DNA of 64,000 bases from Guptibacillus hwajinpoensis (GTDB lineage: Bacteria; Bacillota; Bacilli; Bacillales; Guptibacillaceae), in the NCBI RefSeq assembly GCF_005144865.1, contig NZ_SWFM01000001.1, forward strand, positions 1,364,001-1,428,000, written 5' to 3'. The notes under the pieces are model-generated. The model made no database searches, had not been told where the DNA came from, and worked only from the letters and a program-made list of their open reading frames with translations. The position numbers were made by a program, and so were the translations under genes. Below are positions 1-8,237 of this stretch, piece after piece. The first letter of the stretch is position 1; each line of letters begins with the position of its first letter.

Positions 1-270
1 AAGCACGTCAACTGTTCCATTCGTATCTGCTGCGAACATCATGAGCTCGTTAATTTCCTCCCCGTTCGTTACATCACAAACTTTCCACGTCACCTGGGTA
101 TTCCCAGTTTCTTCAATGATTTCTTCACATGACTTCTTTAGTTCTTCGGCACTGCGACTCGATAATACAACATAAGCTCCTTCTTCTGCGAAAGCAAGTC
201 CCGTTGCTTTACCAAGTCCTTTGCTAGCTGCTGTGACAACGACTGATTTTCCTTTTAGATTCAGATCCAT
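1..270 (-). CDS. SDR-family oxidoreductase, C-terminal part outside window
   Basis: Only the first 90 residues lie in the window. The protein starts at an ATG (268-270) preceded by an AAAGGAATG-like ribosome binding site. The N-terminus reads MDLNLKGKSVVVTAASKGLG, the Rossmann glycine motif of short-chain dehydrogenase/reductases (TAASKGLGKA, equivalent to TGxxxGxG), followed by a second strand with VLSSRS and a CDVTN segment typical of NAD(P)-binding SDR enzymes. The substrate cannot be told from this part. The gene follows the TRAP permease by 32 bp on the same strand, so it is probably the last visible gene of that operon and may act on the imported organic acid (inference). Confidence 0.85.
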   Translation of the reverse strand, partial: MDLNLKGKSVVVTAASKGLGKATGLAFAEEGAYVVLSSRSAEELKKSCEEIIEETGNTQVTWKVCDVTNGEEINELMMFAADTNGTVDVL

Positions 271-302
271 CTCGTCATTCCTTTCGATTCATGAAGTTAG
301 TA

Positions 303-2468
303 TCACGTAGATATTGATTGTTCACTATCATTTCTTTTTACTAGATAATTTCTAACCATTAAGAGAAGAAAAACCAGCCCTCCAATAATATCTGTTACGA
401 TACCAGGATAGATTAATAGAAGTGCACCGATCCCGGTTAGTAGTCTGAACCACACTGGGAGTGCCGTAATGAAATAACCTTCAGCCGTAACGGATAATAG
501 AAAGACGCCAACTAGAGATGTAACTGCTATTAGTAAGACATTCATAACCGTTGCATCTACCATTAGCATTTCGTGAGAAAAAACGAACATAAATGGCACG
601 ATAAAACCTGCAATAGCAAGCTTCATTGCCTGAAAACCTGTTTTGTTAGGATCACCACCGCTAATTCCTGCTCCTGCAAATGCTGCTAGTGCGACTGGTG
701 GGGTGATATTCGCAAAAATACCGAAATAGAACACAAACATATGCGCTACGAAGATCGCTGTTTCCGGAGATCCTGCAAGCTCTCGGAATAAAGGTAGCTG
801 AAGCAAAATAGGCGCTGCCATCGTACTCGTAATAATATAAGTCGGTATGCTTGGAAGCCCCATACCAAGAATGATTGATGTAATCATCGCTAGAAGGAGT
901 GTAATGATCAACTGAATCAATGGACTATTCACCATGGAACCGATGCTTACGATACTATTCGCAATTTCAAGCGCTACTCCTGTTAGAGAAGCAATGCCTA
1001 CTACTATACCGACTGCACCACATGCGATTGCAACTGGAATCGTTGTTTTCGCGCCTTCTTCAAGTGCCTGGATACTGTCCATTACCCCAATTTCTTCTGC
1101 TTCAAGTTTAAGTACTCTTCTCCAAACATTAATGATGAAAGGAAGGAGCACTATAATTAAAAGTTCCCACCAGTCTCCTCTTACGTTAGGTAAAGGACTT
1201 CCGGATAGAACAGAGACAATTTGAGGTTGGAAAATCAAGAAAAATCCTAATAGCATAATAAGTGGAAGCATTTTTCTCGATGCTGAAATAATAACCGTAG
1301 CAATAATTGACCAGAATGCTGCAAAGAAAGGCGTTTTTCCTGAGAATAAAAGGTAAAGAAGAAACAACATTGGAATAATCAGATGTCCTCGTTCGATAAG
1401 TACTGCCTTTACTGTAGGTAGTTCGCTCTTTGGTAACCCCTTCAACCCTCTTTTTGCTGCTCGAAAATGTACCTGCAAAAGAATTCCTATATAAAATAAG
1501 ACGGCAGGAATAATCCCTGCTAGAATGATTTTCGTATAAGGGACATTCAAGTTCTCTGCCATAATGAAGGCTGCTGCTCCCATAATCGGTGGGAGAATTT
1601 GTCCACCTACACTAGCTGCGGACTCTACAGCACCAGCGAAATTTTTGTGATAACCTATTTTCTTCATTAGAGGAATTGTAAATGCACCGGTCGTCACCAC
1701 ATTTGCGATAGCCGAACCATTAATTGATCCTAGAAAACCACTTGCAATAACCGCAACTTTCGCTGGCCCTCCCTTTGTATGGCCTGCAACTGCAAGTGCA
1801 AGATCATTAAAAAGCTGCCCCATTCCAGATCTGCTCAAAAATGCGCCAAACAAAATGAAGAGAATGATATAACTAGCAGATACTCCAATTGCAGTACCTA
1901 GAATACCTTCGGTGATGAAGACAAGCTGTGATATGATTTGTTTCGATACACTTAAAATAACGGGTTCCGTTAACTGTGGATAAATAGAGAGCTTTACATA
2001 GAATCCATAAACGAGAAAAGCTGCTCCAAGTAAGGTTAGCCCCCAGCCTGTGATTCTTCGTGTGATATCAAACAATAAGAGAACAATCACAATCCCAACG
2101 ATAAAATCGAGGGAATTAATTTGTCCGCCTGACTGAATGATTCGTTCAGCTGTAAAAAGCATATAAATCCCGATAATTAGAGAAAGTGTGAATAGAATAT
2201 AATCATAGATAGGGATTCGTTTGCTAGCATTCTTTTTCATAAAAGGATAGATTAAGAATCCAAGCGCCATCAGCGTGTATAAATGTATACTTCGCTGCTG
2301 AATATCAACAAGTGAACCTGCATAAGAAGTATATAAGTGGAAAAGTGCAAGTCCTGCAGCTAAAAGTGTTACAACGAATTTCATCTTAGAAAGGTGGAGT
2401 GAACGTACGTTACTTTCCCGATCATAATCTGTCGCTTCTATGTTTTTCTTCTCAATCAAATTGATCAC
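303..2468 (-). CDS. TRAP transporter permease, fused 4TM/12TM type
   Basis: A 721-residue, highly hydrophobic protein with many membrane segments. It matches the fused small-plus-large (DctQ-DctM) permease that works with TAXI-type binding proteins. Recognisable parts are the DctM-like core with GSINGSAIANVVTTGAFTIP and GGQILPPIMGAAAF near residues 245-300 and the second half with GMGLPSIPTYIIT near 535-550. It uses the sodium gradient to import an organic acid delivered by the lipoprotein encoded upstream. It begins 2 bp after the DUF1850 gene, so the binding protein, DUF1850 protein and permease form one transcription unit. The substrate is unknown; TAXI systems take up glutamate, 2-oxoglutarate or related acids (family knowledge). 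Confidence 0.93.
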   Translation of the reverse strand: MINLIEKKNIEATDYDRESNVRSLHLSKMKFVVTLLAAGLALFHLYTSYAGSLVDIQQRSIHLYTLMALGFLIYPFMKKNASKRIPIYDYILFTLSLIIGIYMLFTAERIIQSGGQINSLDFIVGIVIVLLLFDITRRITGWGLTLLGAAFLVYGFYVKLSIYPQLTEPVILSVSKQIISQLVFITEGILGTAIGVSASYIILFILFGAFLSRSGMGQLFNDLALAVAGHTKGGPAKVAVIASGFLGSINGSAIANVVTTGAFTIPLMKKIGYHKNFAGAVESAASVGGQILPPIMGAAAFIMAENLNVPYTKIILAGIIPAVLFYIGILLQVHFRAAKRGLKGLPKSELPTVKAVLIERGHLIIPMLFLLYLLFSGKTPFFAAFWSIIATVIISASRKMLPLIMLLGFFLIFQPQIVSVLSGSPLPNVRGDWWELLIIVLLPFIINVWRRVLKLEAEEIGVMDSIQALEEGAKTTIPVAIACGAVGIVVGIASLTGVALEIANSIVSIGSMVNSPLIQLIITLLLAMITSIILGMGLPSIPTYIITSTMAAPILLQLPLFRELAGSPETAIFVAHMFVFYFGIFANITPPVALAAFAGAGISGGDPNKTGFQAMKLAIAGFIVPFMFVFSHEMLMVDATVMNVLLIAVTSLVGVFLLSVTAEGYFITALPVWFRLLTGIGALLLIYPGIVTDIIGGLVFLLLMVRNYLVKRNDSEQSIST

Positions 2469-2469
2469 C

Positions 2470-2991
2470 TCATAGGACTCGTATTTTATATAGCAAAGCT
2501 TGTATTAGATTAAGTTGCTTAACAGTCATATGGTAGGAACTGTTTGCCTTAAGCTTGTCGCTTTGTCCATCTATCGTTATTCGGTGTTCCGTCGTCTTCC
2601 CCGTTCGAAAATAAAAATGATTACCAATCGAACGGTTAATCCCCGTCATATACACCCAGCCATCTTTAATAAACGTATCTTTTCCTGCATCACTCGGGAC
2701 ACCTGCTCCAAATGTTTTAAACCTGGTTTGTTTGAGAAATATGTCGCTATTACCTATTACAAAAAACTCTTCCCATTCTTCTTTCTCAACAGAATGCTGC
2801 CACCGTAGTGAAACTTCAGAAGCTCCTATGTAGATGCCGTCCACTTTGTCCTCTCCCTCTAGTGTGAGAACCTGTAAAGGAAACAAGAACAAAATAATGC
2901 ATTGTGAAATGAGTATCAACCAATTTCGTAAAAAGAGAGCACCGATTAGATGCCCCCGTTTATTTCTATTCAAGTACTCCCTGCTCCTCAT
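2470..2991 (-). CDS. DUF1850 family protein of TAXI-TRAP operon
   Basis: I place the start at the ATG at 2989-2991, which has AAAGG seven bases upstream; an ATG at 3024 is also in frame but poorer. The product is about 173 residues with one N-terminal hydrophobic segment (NWLILISQCIILFLFPLQVL) that should anchor or export it, and a soluble part containing WQHSVEKEEWEE and GKDTFIKDGWVYMTGI, typical of DUF1850. The gene overlaps the end of the TAXI binding-protein gene and ends 2 bp before the permease, so translation is probably coupled. DUF1850 proteins occur almost only between TAXI and TRAP permease genes and probably support the transporter; the molecular role is not known. Confidence 0.82.
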   Translation of the reverse strand: MRSREYLNRNKRGHLIGALFLRNWLILISQCIILFLFPLQVLTLEGEDKVDGIYIGASEVSLRWQHSVEKEEWEEFFVIGNSDIFLKQTRFKTFGAGVPSDAGKDTFIKDGWVYMTGINRSIGNHFYFRTGKTTEHRITIDGQSDKLKANSSYHMTVKQLNLIQALLYKIRVL

Positions 2992-3964
2992 AAAATGCCT
3001 TTGCTCCCGGATGTAATGGAACAATTAAACCTTTTGCAATTTCATCACGGTCAAGCTGCTTCAGAGCGCCGACCGCTACCTCATCTGATCCAAGGTAGTC
3101 ATAATATCGTTTCGTTAAATCTTTAACGAGGGCCTCATCTAAATCTGGAGAAACAACAATCATGTTTTGAATCCCCACAGTCACAACTTCATTTTCGAGA
3201 TTATATTTCGCTTCATCACCTGCTGGAATTTTGTAATCCTTATAGAAAGGATACTTTTCCTTTAGGGCCTCAGCTGTATCACCTTTAATTTCAACAAACG
3301 CGATCTCATTCTGTTGCATTAAATCTGTAATATTGCTGTTCGGTACACCCGATGTAAAGAAGGCTGCATCTAAGTTTCCGTTTTTCATTTCCTGTACACT
3401 GTCGGCATAGCCTGTATGAGTAACTTTAGAAAGATCATCATACGTTAGTCCAACTGCCTCAAGTACTTTCTGGGCACTTTGTTCAACACCGGAACCGACT
3501 TTTCCAACGCCTACCTTCTTGCCTTTTAGATCTTCTACCGACTCAATTCCACTATCTTTTGTAGCTACAATTTGCACAACATTAGGATACATACCTGCTA
3601 GGGCTTCAATATCAACTTTCTTACCTTCGAATTGTCCCTTACCTTCGATCGCATCATAAGCAACATCACTCATCACAACAGCCATCTGATTGAGCCCATC
3701 CTGGATATTCTGGATGTTTGCTACAGATGCACCAGTTGATTCAACAGTAATATTTCCTATTGAATCACTTTGTTCAAAGATCGGCTTCAGTGCTCCGCCA
3801 ATCGGATAATAAGTTCCTGAGGTTCCGCCAGTTCCAAATACGAGTGACTGCGATGAATCAGACGAATCTTCACCGCTGCCAGCTGAGTTACCGCCACCAC
3901 ATGCCGAAATGATTATAGCTAGCGCAAGCATAAGTACTGCAAGTCCTTTTGTCTTCATTTTCAA
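2966..3964 (-). CDS. TAXI family TRAP transporter solute-binding lipoprotein
   Basis: 332 residues. A lipoprotein signal peptide ends in the lipobox IISAC with Cys22, so the mature protein is tethered outside the membrane. The mature domain opens with LVFGTGGTSGTYYPIGGAL, the hallmark of TAXI (TRAP-associated extracytoplasmic immunogenic) binding proteins, and continues with NIQNIQDGLNQMAVVMSDVAYDA and VVQIVATKDSGI. It captures an organic acid and hands it to the fused permease downstream. Start is the ATG at 3962-3964 behind a GGAGGAATT site. A cre-like site lies 30 bp upstream, suggesting catabolite repression. Substrate not determinable from sequence. Confidence 0.93.
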   Translation of the reverse strand: MKMKTKGLAVLMLALAIIISACGGGNSAGSGEDSSDSSQSLVFGTGGTSGTYYPIGGALKPIFEQSDSIGNITVESTGASVANIQNIQDGLNQMAVVMSDVAYDAIEGKGQFEGKKVDIEALAGMYPNVVQIVATKDSGIESVEDLKGKKVGVGKVGSGVEQSAQKVLEAVGLTYDDLSKVTHTGYADSVQEMKNGNLDAAFFTSGVPNSNITDLMQQNEIAFVEIKGDTAEALKEKYPFYKDYKIPAGDEAKYNLENEVVTVGIQNMIVVSPDLDEALVKDLTKRYYDYLGSDEVAVGALKQLDRDEIAKGLIVPLHPGAKAFYEEQGVLE

Positions 3965-3993
3965 TTCCTCCGTTTCGTCGTTTCCTAGTTTAA

Positions 3994-4007
3994 TGGTAAC
4001 GCTTACA
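3994..4007. promoter_or_regulatory. cre-like CcpA site upstream of TAXI-TRAP operon
   Basis: On the minus strand the sequence is TGTAAGCGTTACCA, which fits the Bacillus cre consensus TGWAANCGNTNWCA with one mismatch. It sits 30 bp upstream of the TAXI gene start, where CcpA binding would repress the operon when preferred sugars are present. Confidence 0.6.
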
Positions 4008-4132
4008 CATTTATTTTAGAATATTTAGAACATATTGGACGTTTTGGTCTTTTTGGTCAAAATAAAAAGTTATTTCCGTGAAGTGTGGTGTTTGATTCAA
4101 CTACTTTATCAAAAACAACAATGTTATAGAAA

Positions 4133-4364
4133 GGCTCTTTTCTAAAAGATTGTTGCTTTTGAAAGAAATTTTGTATAAAGAACCACACTTAGCTGATTGG
4201 AGCGGAAGGATGCTCTACTCCTGCGGGATTAGCGGGACAGGCGAGACCCCACAGGCGCAATGTTTTTTGCGCCGAGGAGGCTCACCGCCCGCCCCGCGGA
4301 AAGCGAGCATACTGGAGCGGAAATCCCCCCTACTTTTAGAGCAACATTGTCTACGAAAAGAGCC
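4133..4364. mobile_element. Non-autonomous MITE-like element, copy 1 (with core)
   Basis: A 232-bp element that begins GGCTCTTTTC and ends GAAAAGAGCC, a perfect 10-bp terminal inverted repeat. It is flanked by a perfect 8-bp direct repeat TATAGAAA (4125-4132 and 4365-4372), the expected scar of transposition. The middle is a GC-rich core bounded by direct repeats TGGAGCGGAA (4198-4207 and 4313-4322). It carries no transposase. An 85-codon open frame across it (4150-4407) is not a gene. Three further copies lie at 20618, 24547 and 61346. The ends and the 8-bp duplication resemble the ISL3 group of insertion sequences (inference). Confidence 0.88.
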
Positions 4365-4384
4365 TATAGAAATGAACCTAAATA

Positions 4385-4421
4385 AAAAGAGTTCTTCTAT
4401 GATTTAGAAGAACTCTTAACA
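4385..4421 (-). terminator. Terminator of dctSR, overlapping the dctR 3' end
   Basis: Minus-strand hairpin AAGAGTTCTTCT / AGAAGAACTCTT followed by TTTTTATTT. The upstream arm encodes the last codons of dctR (KSSSKS), so the terminator is built into the coding end. Confidence 0.85.
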
Positions 4422-5098
4422 AGTGAATAGCGATTGAGCGGTCTACCAACGCCACCATATTGAATATCAAGTTGGACTTTATCTGATTTCTGTAGATAAT
4501 CAAGATATCGTCTTGCGGTCACCCTGGCGATACCAATTCCATCTGCTGCTTCTTCAGCAGAGAGTGGCTGCTGTTGATCCCCCAGATAAGAAATGATTTG
4601 CTTCATCGTTTGATAATTGAGACCCTTTGGCATCCTATCTACATCGACTGTTTTGTCGTTATGGATATGGACAGCTTTCAATTGATCTAGCTCTTTCTGA
4701 GTGAGTTTCCCTTGTCCATCTATGCTCGATTTGTATAGTAGAAAATTGTTCAATGCTTGTTGCAGCCTTTCGAATTTAAACGGCTTAATAATATAATCCC
4801 TTGCCCCATGATGAAGCATCGTGCGAATGGTATGGCGATCATTGGCTGCTGTCACTGCGATCACTTCTACATTTATACCTTCTTGTCTTAGCATCTTTAA
4901 CGTTTCAACACCATTTTTTGCTGGCATGTAAACATCGAGTATAATTAATTCGGCCTGTAACTTTCTTGCAAACTTCATTCCTTCTTCTCCTGTATGTGCC
5001 GTTCCAACTACTCGAAAACCATCAACTCTCTCAATAAATTGACGATTAACTTCCTGAACCATTGGATCGTCTTCAATTAATAGAACGTCGACCATCAT
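4397..5098 (-). CDS. dctR: Two-component response regulator, DctR/CitT/DcuR type
   Basis: 233 residues. The receiver domain has the acidic pocket Asp10/Asp11, the phospho-acceptor Asp55 (LIILDVYMP) and Lys105 (YIIKPF). The C-terminal half (about 140-230) is the winged-helix region of citrate/dicarboxylate regulators, with AEEAADGIGIARVTARRYLDYL as the recognition helix area. Its start overlaps the dctS end by 26 bp, so the pair is translationally coupled. By analogy with Bacillus subtilis DctS-DctR it should activate transport genes for dicarboxylates; the nearest candidates are the TAXI-TRAP genes directly downstream (inference). A terminator overlaps the stop codon. Confidence 0.88.
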   Translation of the reverse strand: MMVDVLLIEDDPMVQEVNRQFIERVDGFRVVGTAHTGEEGMKFARKLQAELIILDVYMPAKNGVETLKMLRQEGINVEVIAVTAANDRHTIRTMLHHGARDYIIKPFKFERLQQALNNFLLYKSSIDGQGKLTQKELDQLKAVHIHNDKTVDVDRMPKGLNYQTMKQIISYLGDQQQPLSAEEAADGIGIARVTARRYLDYLQKSDKVQLDIQYGGVGRPLNRYSLVKSSSKS

Positions 5099-6695
5099 TT
5101 CTCTCAGCCTCCTCCCTCTTCATTGGCAAGTCTAACTCGATACTCGTTCCTTCTCCTTCATGAGAAATAAAGTTCATCTTCCCATTGCCTTTATCAATTG
5201 TGTGCTTTACTAGGTATAACCCAAGCCCACTTCCTTTTTCTCCTTTTGTTGTAAATCCTTTCGTCATGATTTTTTCCTTCATCTTCTCAGGTACCCCACA
5301 TCCGTTATCCTCGACAGTAATCAAAAAAAGATCGTCATCCTGTAGTAAACTAACCTCAATTATTCTCTCATTACGATCAATCTCCTCGAAAGAATGAAAC
5401 GCATTTTCGATTAAATTACCAATAATTAGAACGATATCATGGCTATCTAGAAAATAAGGTAGAGTTTCTAATCTACTATTTTGAGTAATTGTAAGGTTAA
5501 TTCCCAATTCCTTCGCTCTTTTAACTTTGCTAATTAGCAATCCGGAAAGACGATAATCCTTAATGCGCTTACTTAAAAATCCAGATAGCTCTTCATCTCT
5601 CTGAGAAACATCGAAGACGTAGTTCAATGCCTTCTCTTTCTCATCTAACTGAATAAGCCCAGCAATCGTATGCAGTCGATTCATGGATTCATGATTTTGA
5701 ACTCTGAGAGCATCAACGAAATTTTTAACTCCCGTTAATTCTTCTGCCATACGGGCGACCTCTGTTCGATCTTGAAATACAGCGACAGCTCCTACTGTTT
5801 CATTTTCTACACATATAGGCACTTTACTAATGACTAAAACCTTGTTTCCTGATGTTACTTCTTCTCGATCAAACGCATCCTTGCAAGTTAAAATCGATAG
5901 TAACTTAGGACTAATTAACACATCACGCATAGCCCGACCGACCGCATCATCAACAACACCGAGAATGGATTTCGCTTTGTCATTAAAAATCATGATTTCA
6001 CCTTTTAGATTAATTGCGATAACCCCTTCATTCATCGCTTGGAAAGTGGCTGTTCTCTCAACCAACAACCTTGAAATTTCATAAGGCTCAAGTTGAAATG
6101 TTTCTTTTTTGATTTGCCTAGCAAGTAACCAGGAACCTATCATTCCAAACCCAAGCGAAAGGAGAGTAATCAAAATCAATTGAGATTCAATGCTTAGAAG
6201 GACGCTCGTCAAACTCGGAAGCATATGACCAACAAGGACAACGCCAATTTGTTCGTGTTGATCGTTCATAATTGGAACGAAAGATCTGATAGCCATACCC
6301 ATATCTCCCTGTGCCTTTGAAACATAGCTATGCTCTGCAAATGCCGCTCCTTCATCTTTACCTGATGATACAGTACCTAGTTTCTCTTCCACCGGATGAG
6401 AGTAACGAATCCGGTTCAAATCAAGAACAACAATGTAATCCGCTCCGTTGATTGTTCTAATTCGGTTCACAATGGGGTTAATTCGATTCCACCCTTCACT
6501 TTCCAATAAATACTGTTGGACTTCAGGCAAGTTAGCAACAATTCGCCCTGTAATTAAGCCCCTATCTCCCAGATCACTCTCATTTTCTTCATATATTTTA
6601 CCGGAAGCAATGATCCCAGCAATGATAATTGAAAAGAATACCACACCAAATGATAGGATCATAATCTTTGTTTTAATTGGTATTCTTACTGTCAT
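5073..6695 (-). CDS. dctS: Sensor histidine kinase, DctS/CitA/DcuS type
   Basis: 540 residues. TM1 lies at about 11-31, an extracytoplasmic sensor domain at 35-170, TM2 at about 172-192, a PAS domain at about 205-315 and the kinase module from about 325. The sensor domain carries the RYSHP motif (97-101) used by CitA/DcuS proteins to bind carboxylates. The dimerisation helix has the SpoB-like NHESMNRLHTIAG box with phospho-acceptor His335. The ATPase domain shows an N box (IGNLIENAFHS), G1 (VEDNGCGVP) and G2 (GEKGSGLGLYLVK). It should sense an external di- or tricarboxylate and phosphorylate DctR. The DctB-like gene is divergent from it. Confidence 0.9.
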   Translation of the reverse strand: MTVRIPIKTKIMILSFGVVFFSIIIAGIIASGKIYEENESDLGDRGLITGRIVANLPEVQQYLLESEGWNRINPIVNRIRTINGADYIVVLDLNRIRYSHPVEEKLGTVSSGKDEGAAFAEHSYVSKAQGDMGMAIRSFVPIMNDQHEQIGVVLVGHMLPSLTSVLLSIESQLILITLLSLGFGMIGSWLLARQIKKETFQLEPYEISRLLVERTATFQAMNEGVIAINLKGEIMIFNDKAKSILGVVDDAVGRAMRDVLISPKLLSILTCKDAFDREEVTSGNKVLVISKVPICVENETVGAVAVFQDRTEVARMAEELTGVKNFVDALRVQNHESMNRLHTIAGLIQLDEKEKALNYVFDVSQRDEELSGFLSKRIKDYRLSGLLISKVKRAKELGINLTITQNSRLETLPYFLDSHDIVLIIGNLIENAFHSFEEIDRNERIIEVSLLQDDDLFLITVEDNGCGVPEKMKEKIMTKGFTTKGEKGSGLGLYLVKHTIDKGNGKMNFISHEGEGTSIELDLPMKREEAERNDGRRSIN

Positions 6696-6778
6696 TGCTT
6701 GAAAATCCCTCCATACGTATGATTGCCAACAAATTGTAATTGGGTTGCTTTTACAAGTTATGATCTATGATAAACTAT

Positions 6779-6792
6779 TGGAAACGCTTTCG
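6779..6792. promoter_or_regulatory. cre-like site between dctS and dctB
   Basis: TGGAAACGCTTTCG on the plus strand, differing from a cre consensus (TGNAANCGNWWWCA) at the last base. It lies 14 bp upstream of the dctB ATG and 84 bp upstream of dctS, in the divergent promoter region, where CcpA would block dctB. Confidence 0.55.
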
Positions 6793-6806
6793 AAATAGGT
6801 GAATCT

Positions 6807-7865
6807 ATGAAAACATTCATCACAATTACAGCTTTCATTCTAGTAGGAGTCCTCACCGCTCTCTTCTTTGGTTTCAATCAAACAGCTAACTCGATTGATT
6901 ACGACGACGAACAGGAAGGAATTAGTGAACAGGTGATTATTCGTTTCAGTCACGTAGCTGCTGAAAATACACCTAAAGGATTGGCAGCTCGTTACTTTGC
7001 AGAGTCTGTACAAATGAAAACAAATGATGAAGTCACTGTTGAAATCTACTCGAATGGTGAAATCTATCAAGATCAAAATGAGTGGGAGGCTCTGACCAGT
7101 GGCAAAGTCGAGATGATTGCGCCTGCGACGGCTAAGTTATCGCCCCTATTTCCAGACTGGCAAGTACTTGACCTTCCATATGCATTTCAAACGGAACAAG
7201 CTGTTCAAGAAGCGTATGAAGGAAAGATTGGGGAGGAGCTTTTAAACGATCTGAAGCGTTCGAACGCGAAAGGGCTTGGTTTCTGGTATAACGGTTTTAA
7301 ACAGTTTACCAATGATCAACATCCTATTATTCAACCAGTAGATATGGATCAACTTCATTTTCGTACAATGCCAGGGCCTACTATAGCAGCGCAATTCGAT
7401 GCAGTTAATGCCAGTACCAGTGAACTTTCATTTAATAAAACATATCGGAATTTAGAAGTTGATTTTATTGATGGACAGGAAAACACCGTATCGAACATTT
7501 ACTCGAAGAAGTTTTACAAAGAACAGTCCTTTATGACGATCAGCAACCACGCTTATTTAGGCTATGCCATTCTCATGAACAAATCATTCTGGAATAAGCT
7601 ATCCAAATCACATCAAGAAGCGATCGTTTCTTCAATGGAGGAAACAACCGATTGGGTTCGACGGCATTCAATTGAAATCAACGATAGTCAAATTCGCGAA
7701 TTAAAGCGAACGTCAGATATACAGATTGATGTCCTAACAAATGCCCAAAGAAAGAAATGGAAAGAAGCGTTTCTCCCAGTATACATACAAGCAGAAAAAT
7801 CCATTTCACCATCACTTTTACGAGAAGTGAAACGGATTCAGAATCATTATTCATCCCATAATTAG
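6807..7865 (+). CDS. dctB: DctP-family dicarboxylate-binding protein, DctB-like co-sensor
   Basis: 352 residues with an N-terminal hydrophobic signal/anchor (about 3-24) and a TRAP DctP-type binding domain. Landmarks are YDDEQEGISEQVIIRFSHV, ENTPKGLAARYFAES, WQVLDLPYAF and a conserved FRTMPGP near 190. The N-terminus closely resembles B. subtilis DctB as I remember it. No DctQ/DctM permease of the matching type is adjacent; instead the gene is divergent from dctS. In B. subtilis DctB binds C4-dicarboxylate and signals through DctS, so a co-sensor role is more likely than transport (inference). A cre-like site overlaps its promoter region, and the DUF3870 gene follows after 12 bp. Confidence 0.86.
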   Translation: MKTFITITAFILVGVLTALFFGFNQTANSIDYDDEQEGISEQVIIRFSHVAAENTPKGLAARYFAESVQMKTNDEVTVEIYSNGEIYQDQNEWEALTSGKVEMIAPATAKLSPLFPDWQVLDLPYAFQTEQAVQEAYEGKIGEELLNDLKRSNAKGLGFWYNGFKQFTNDQHPIIQPVDMDQLHFRTMPGPTIAAQFDAVNASTSELSFNKTYRNLEVDFIDGQENTVSNIYSKKFYKEQSFMTISNHAYLGYAILMNKSFWNKLSKSHQEAIVSSMEETTDWVRRHSIEINDSQIRELKRTSDIQIDVLTNAQRKKWKEAFLPVYIQAEKSISPSLLREVKRIQNHYSSHN

Positions 7866-7877
7866 GAGGTCATCTAT

Positions 7878-8204
7878 ATGAACACTCTATTCGTCGCAGG
7901 ACACTCGAAACTACCAACAGGAATAGCTGCAAACAACATTTCTGATACCCTTACCCTGACGCTTGAAGTGGATAAAAAATACGGTGTTATCGTCGATGCT
8001 TCCTGCACACTTGCTACGGAGCATAGTAAACAATTCGTCAGACAGCTACTGAAAGGATTTAGTCTTAAAGACGGCTTTGATGAGCCACTTCAACGCTTAA
8101 AGGAAGGCTATCTTGGCAAAGCAGGAAATGCTCTAGCTGCTGCACTTAAGGATGCTCATAAACAATATGAGATGCATCCAGAACCAAGTGAAATGCGGAA
8201 ATAA
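7878..8204 (+). CDS. DUF3870 domain-containing protein
   Basis: 108 residues, no signal peptide or membrane segment. The sequence MNTLFVAGHSKLPTGIAA and the central VIVDASCTLATEHSKQFVRQLLKG are typical of DUF3870, a small cytoplasmic family of unknown function. A GGAGGTCATCT ribosome binding site precedes the ATG. It follows dctB by 12 bp, so the two are co-transcribed, which links this unknown family to dicarboxylate sensing or use (context only). A strong bidirectional terminator follows. Confidence 0.85.
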   Translation: MNTLFVAGHSKLPTGIAANNISDTLTLTLEVDKKYGVIVDASCTLATEHSKQFVRQLLKGFSLKDGFDEPLQRLKEGYLGKAGNALAAALKDAHKQYEMHPEPSEMRK

Positions 8205-8208
8205 AAAA

Positions 8209-8234
8209 GAAAACCGCCTTATTAGGCGGTTTTC
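8209..8234. terminator. Bidirectional terminator between DUF3870 gene and lhgO
   Basis: GAAAACCGCC / GGCGGTTTTC hairpin with a six-base loop, A-rich upstream and T-rich in both readings. It serves the convergent dctB-DUF3870 and glaH-lhgO units. Confidence 0.85.
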
Positions 8235-8237
8235 CAT

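Noticed and set aside
934..1224. 96-codon plus-strand frame inside the TRAP permease gene
   Set aside because: Antisense shadow of a well-supported membrane protein gene, with biased hydrophobic complement composition.
4150..4407. 85-codon plus-strand open frame
   Set aside because: It lies across MITE copy 1 and only reflects the GC-rich core; no ribosome binding site and no protein-like sequence.
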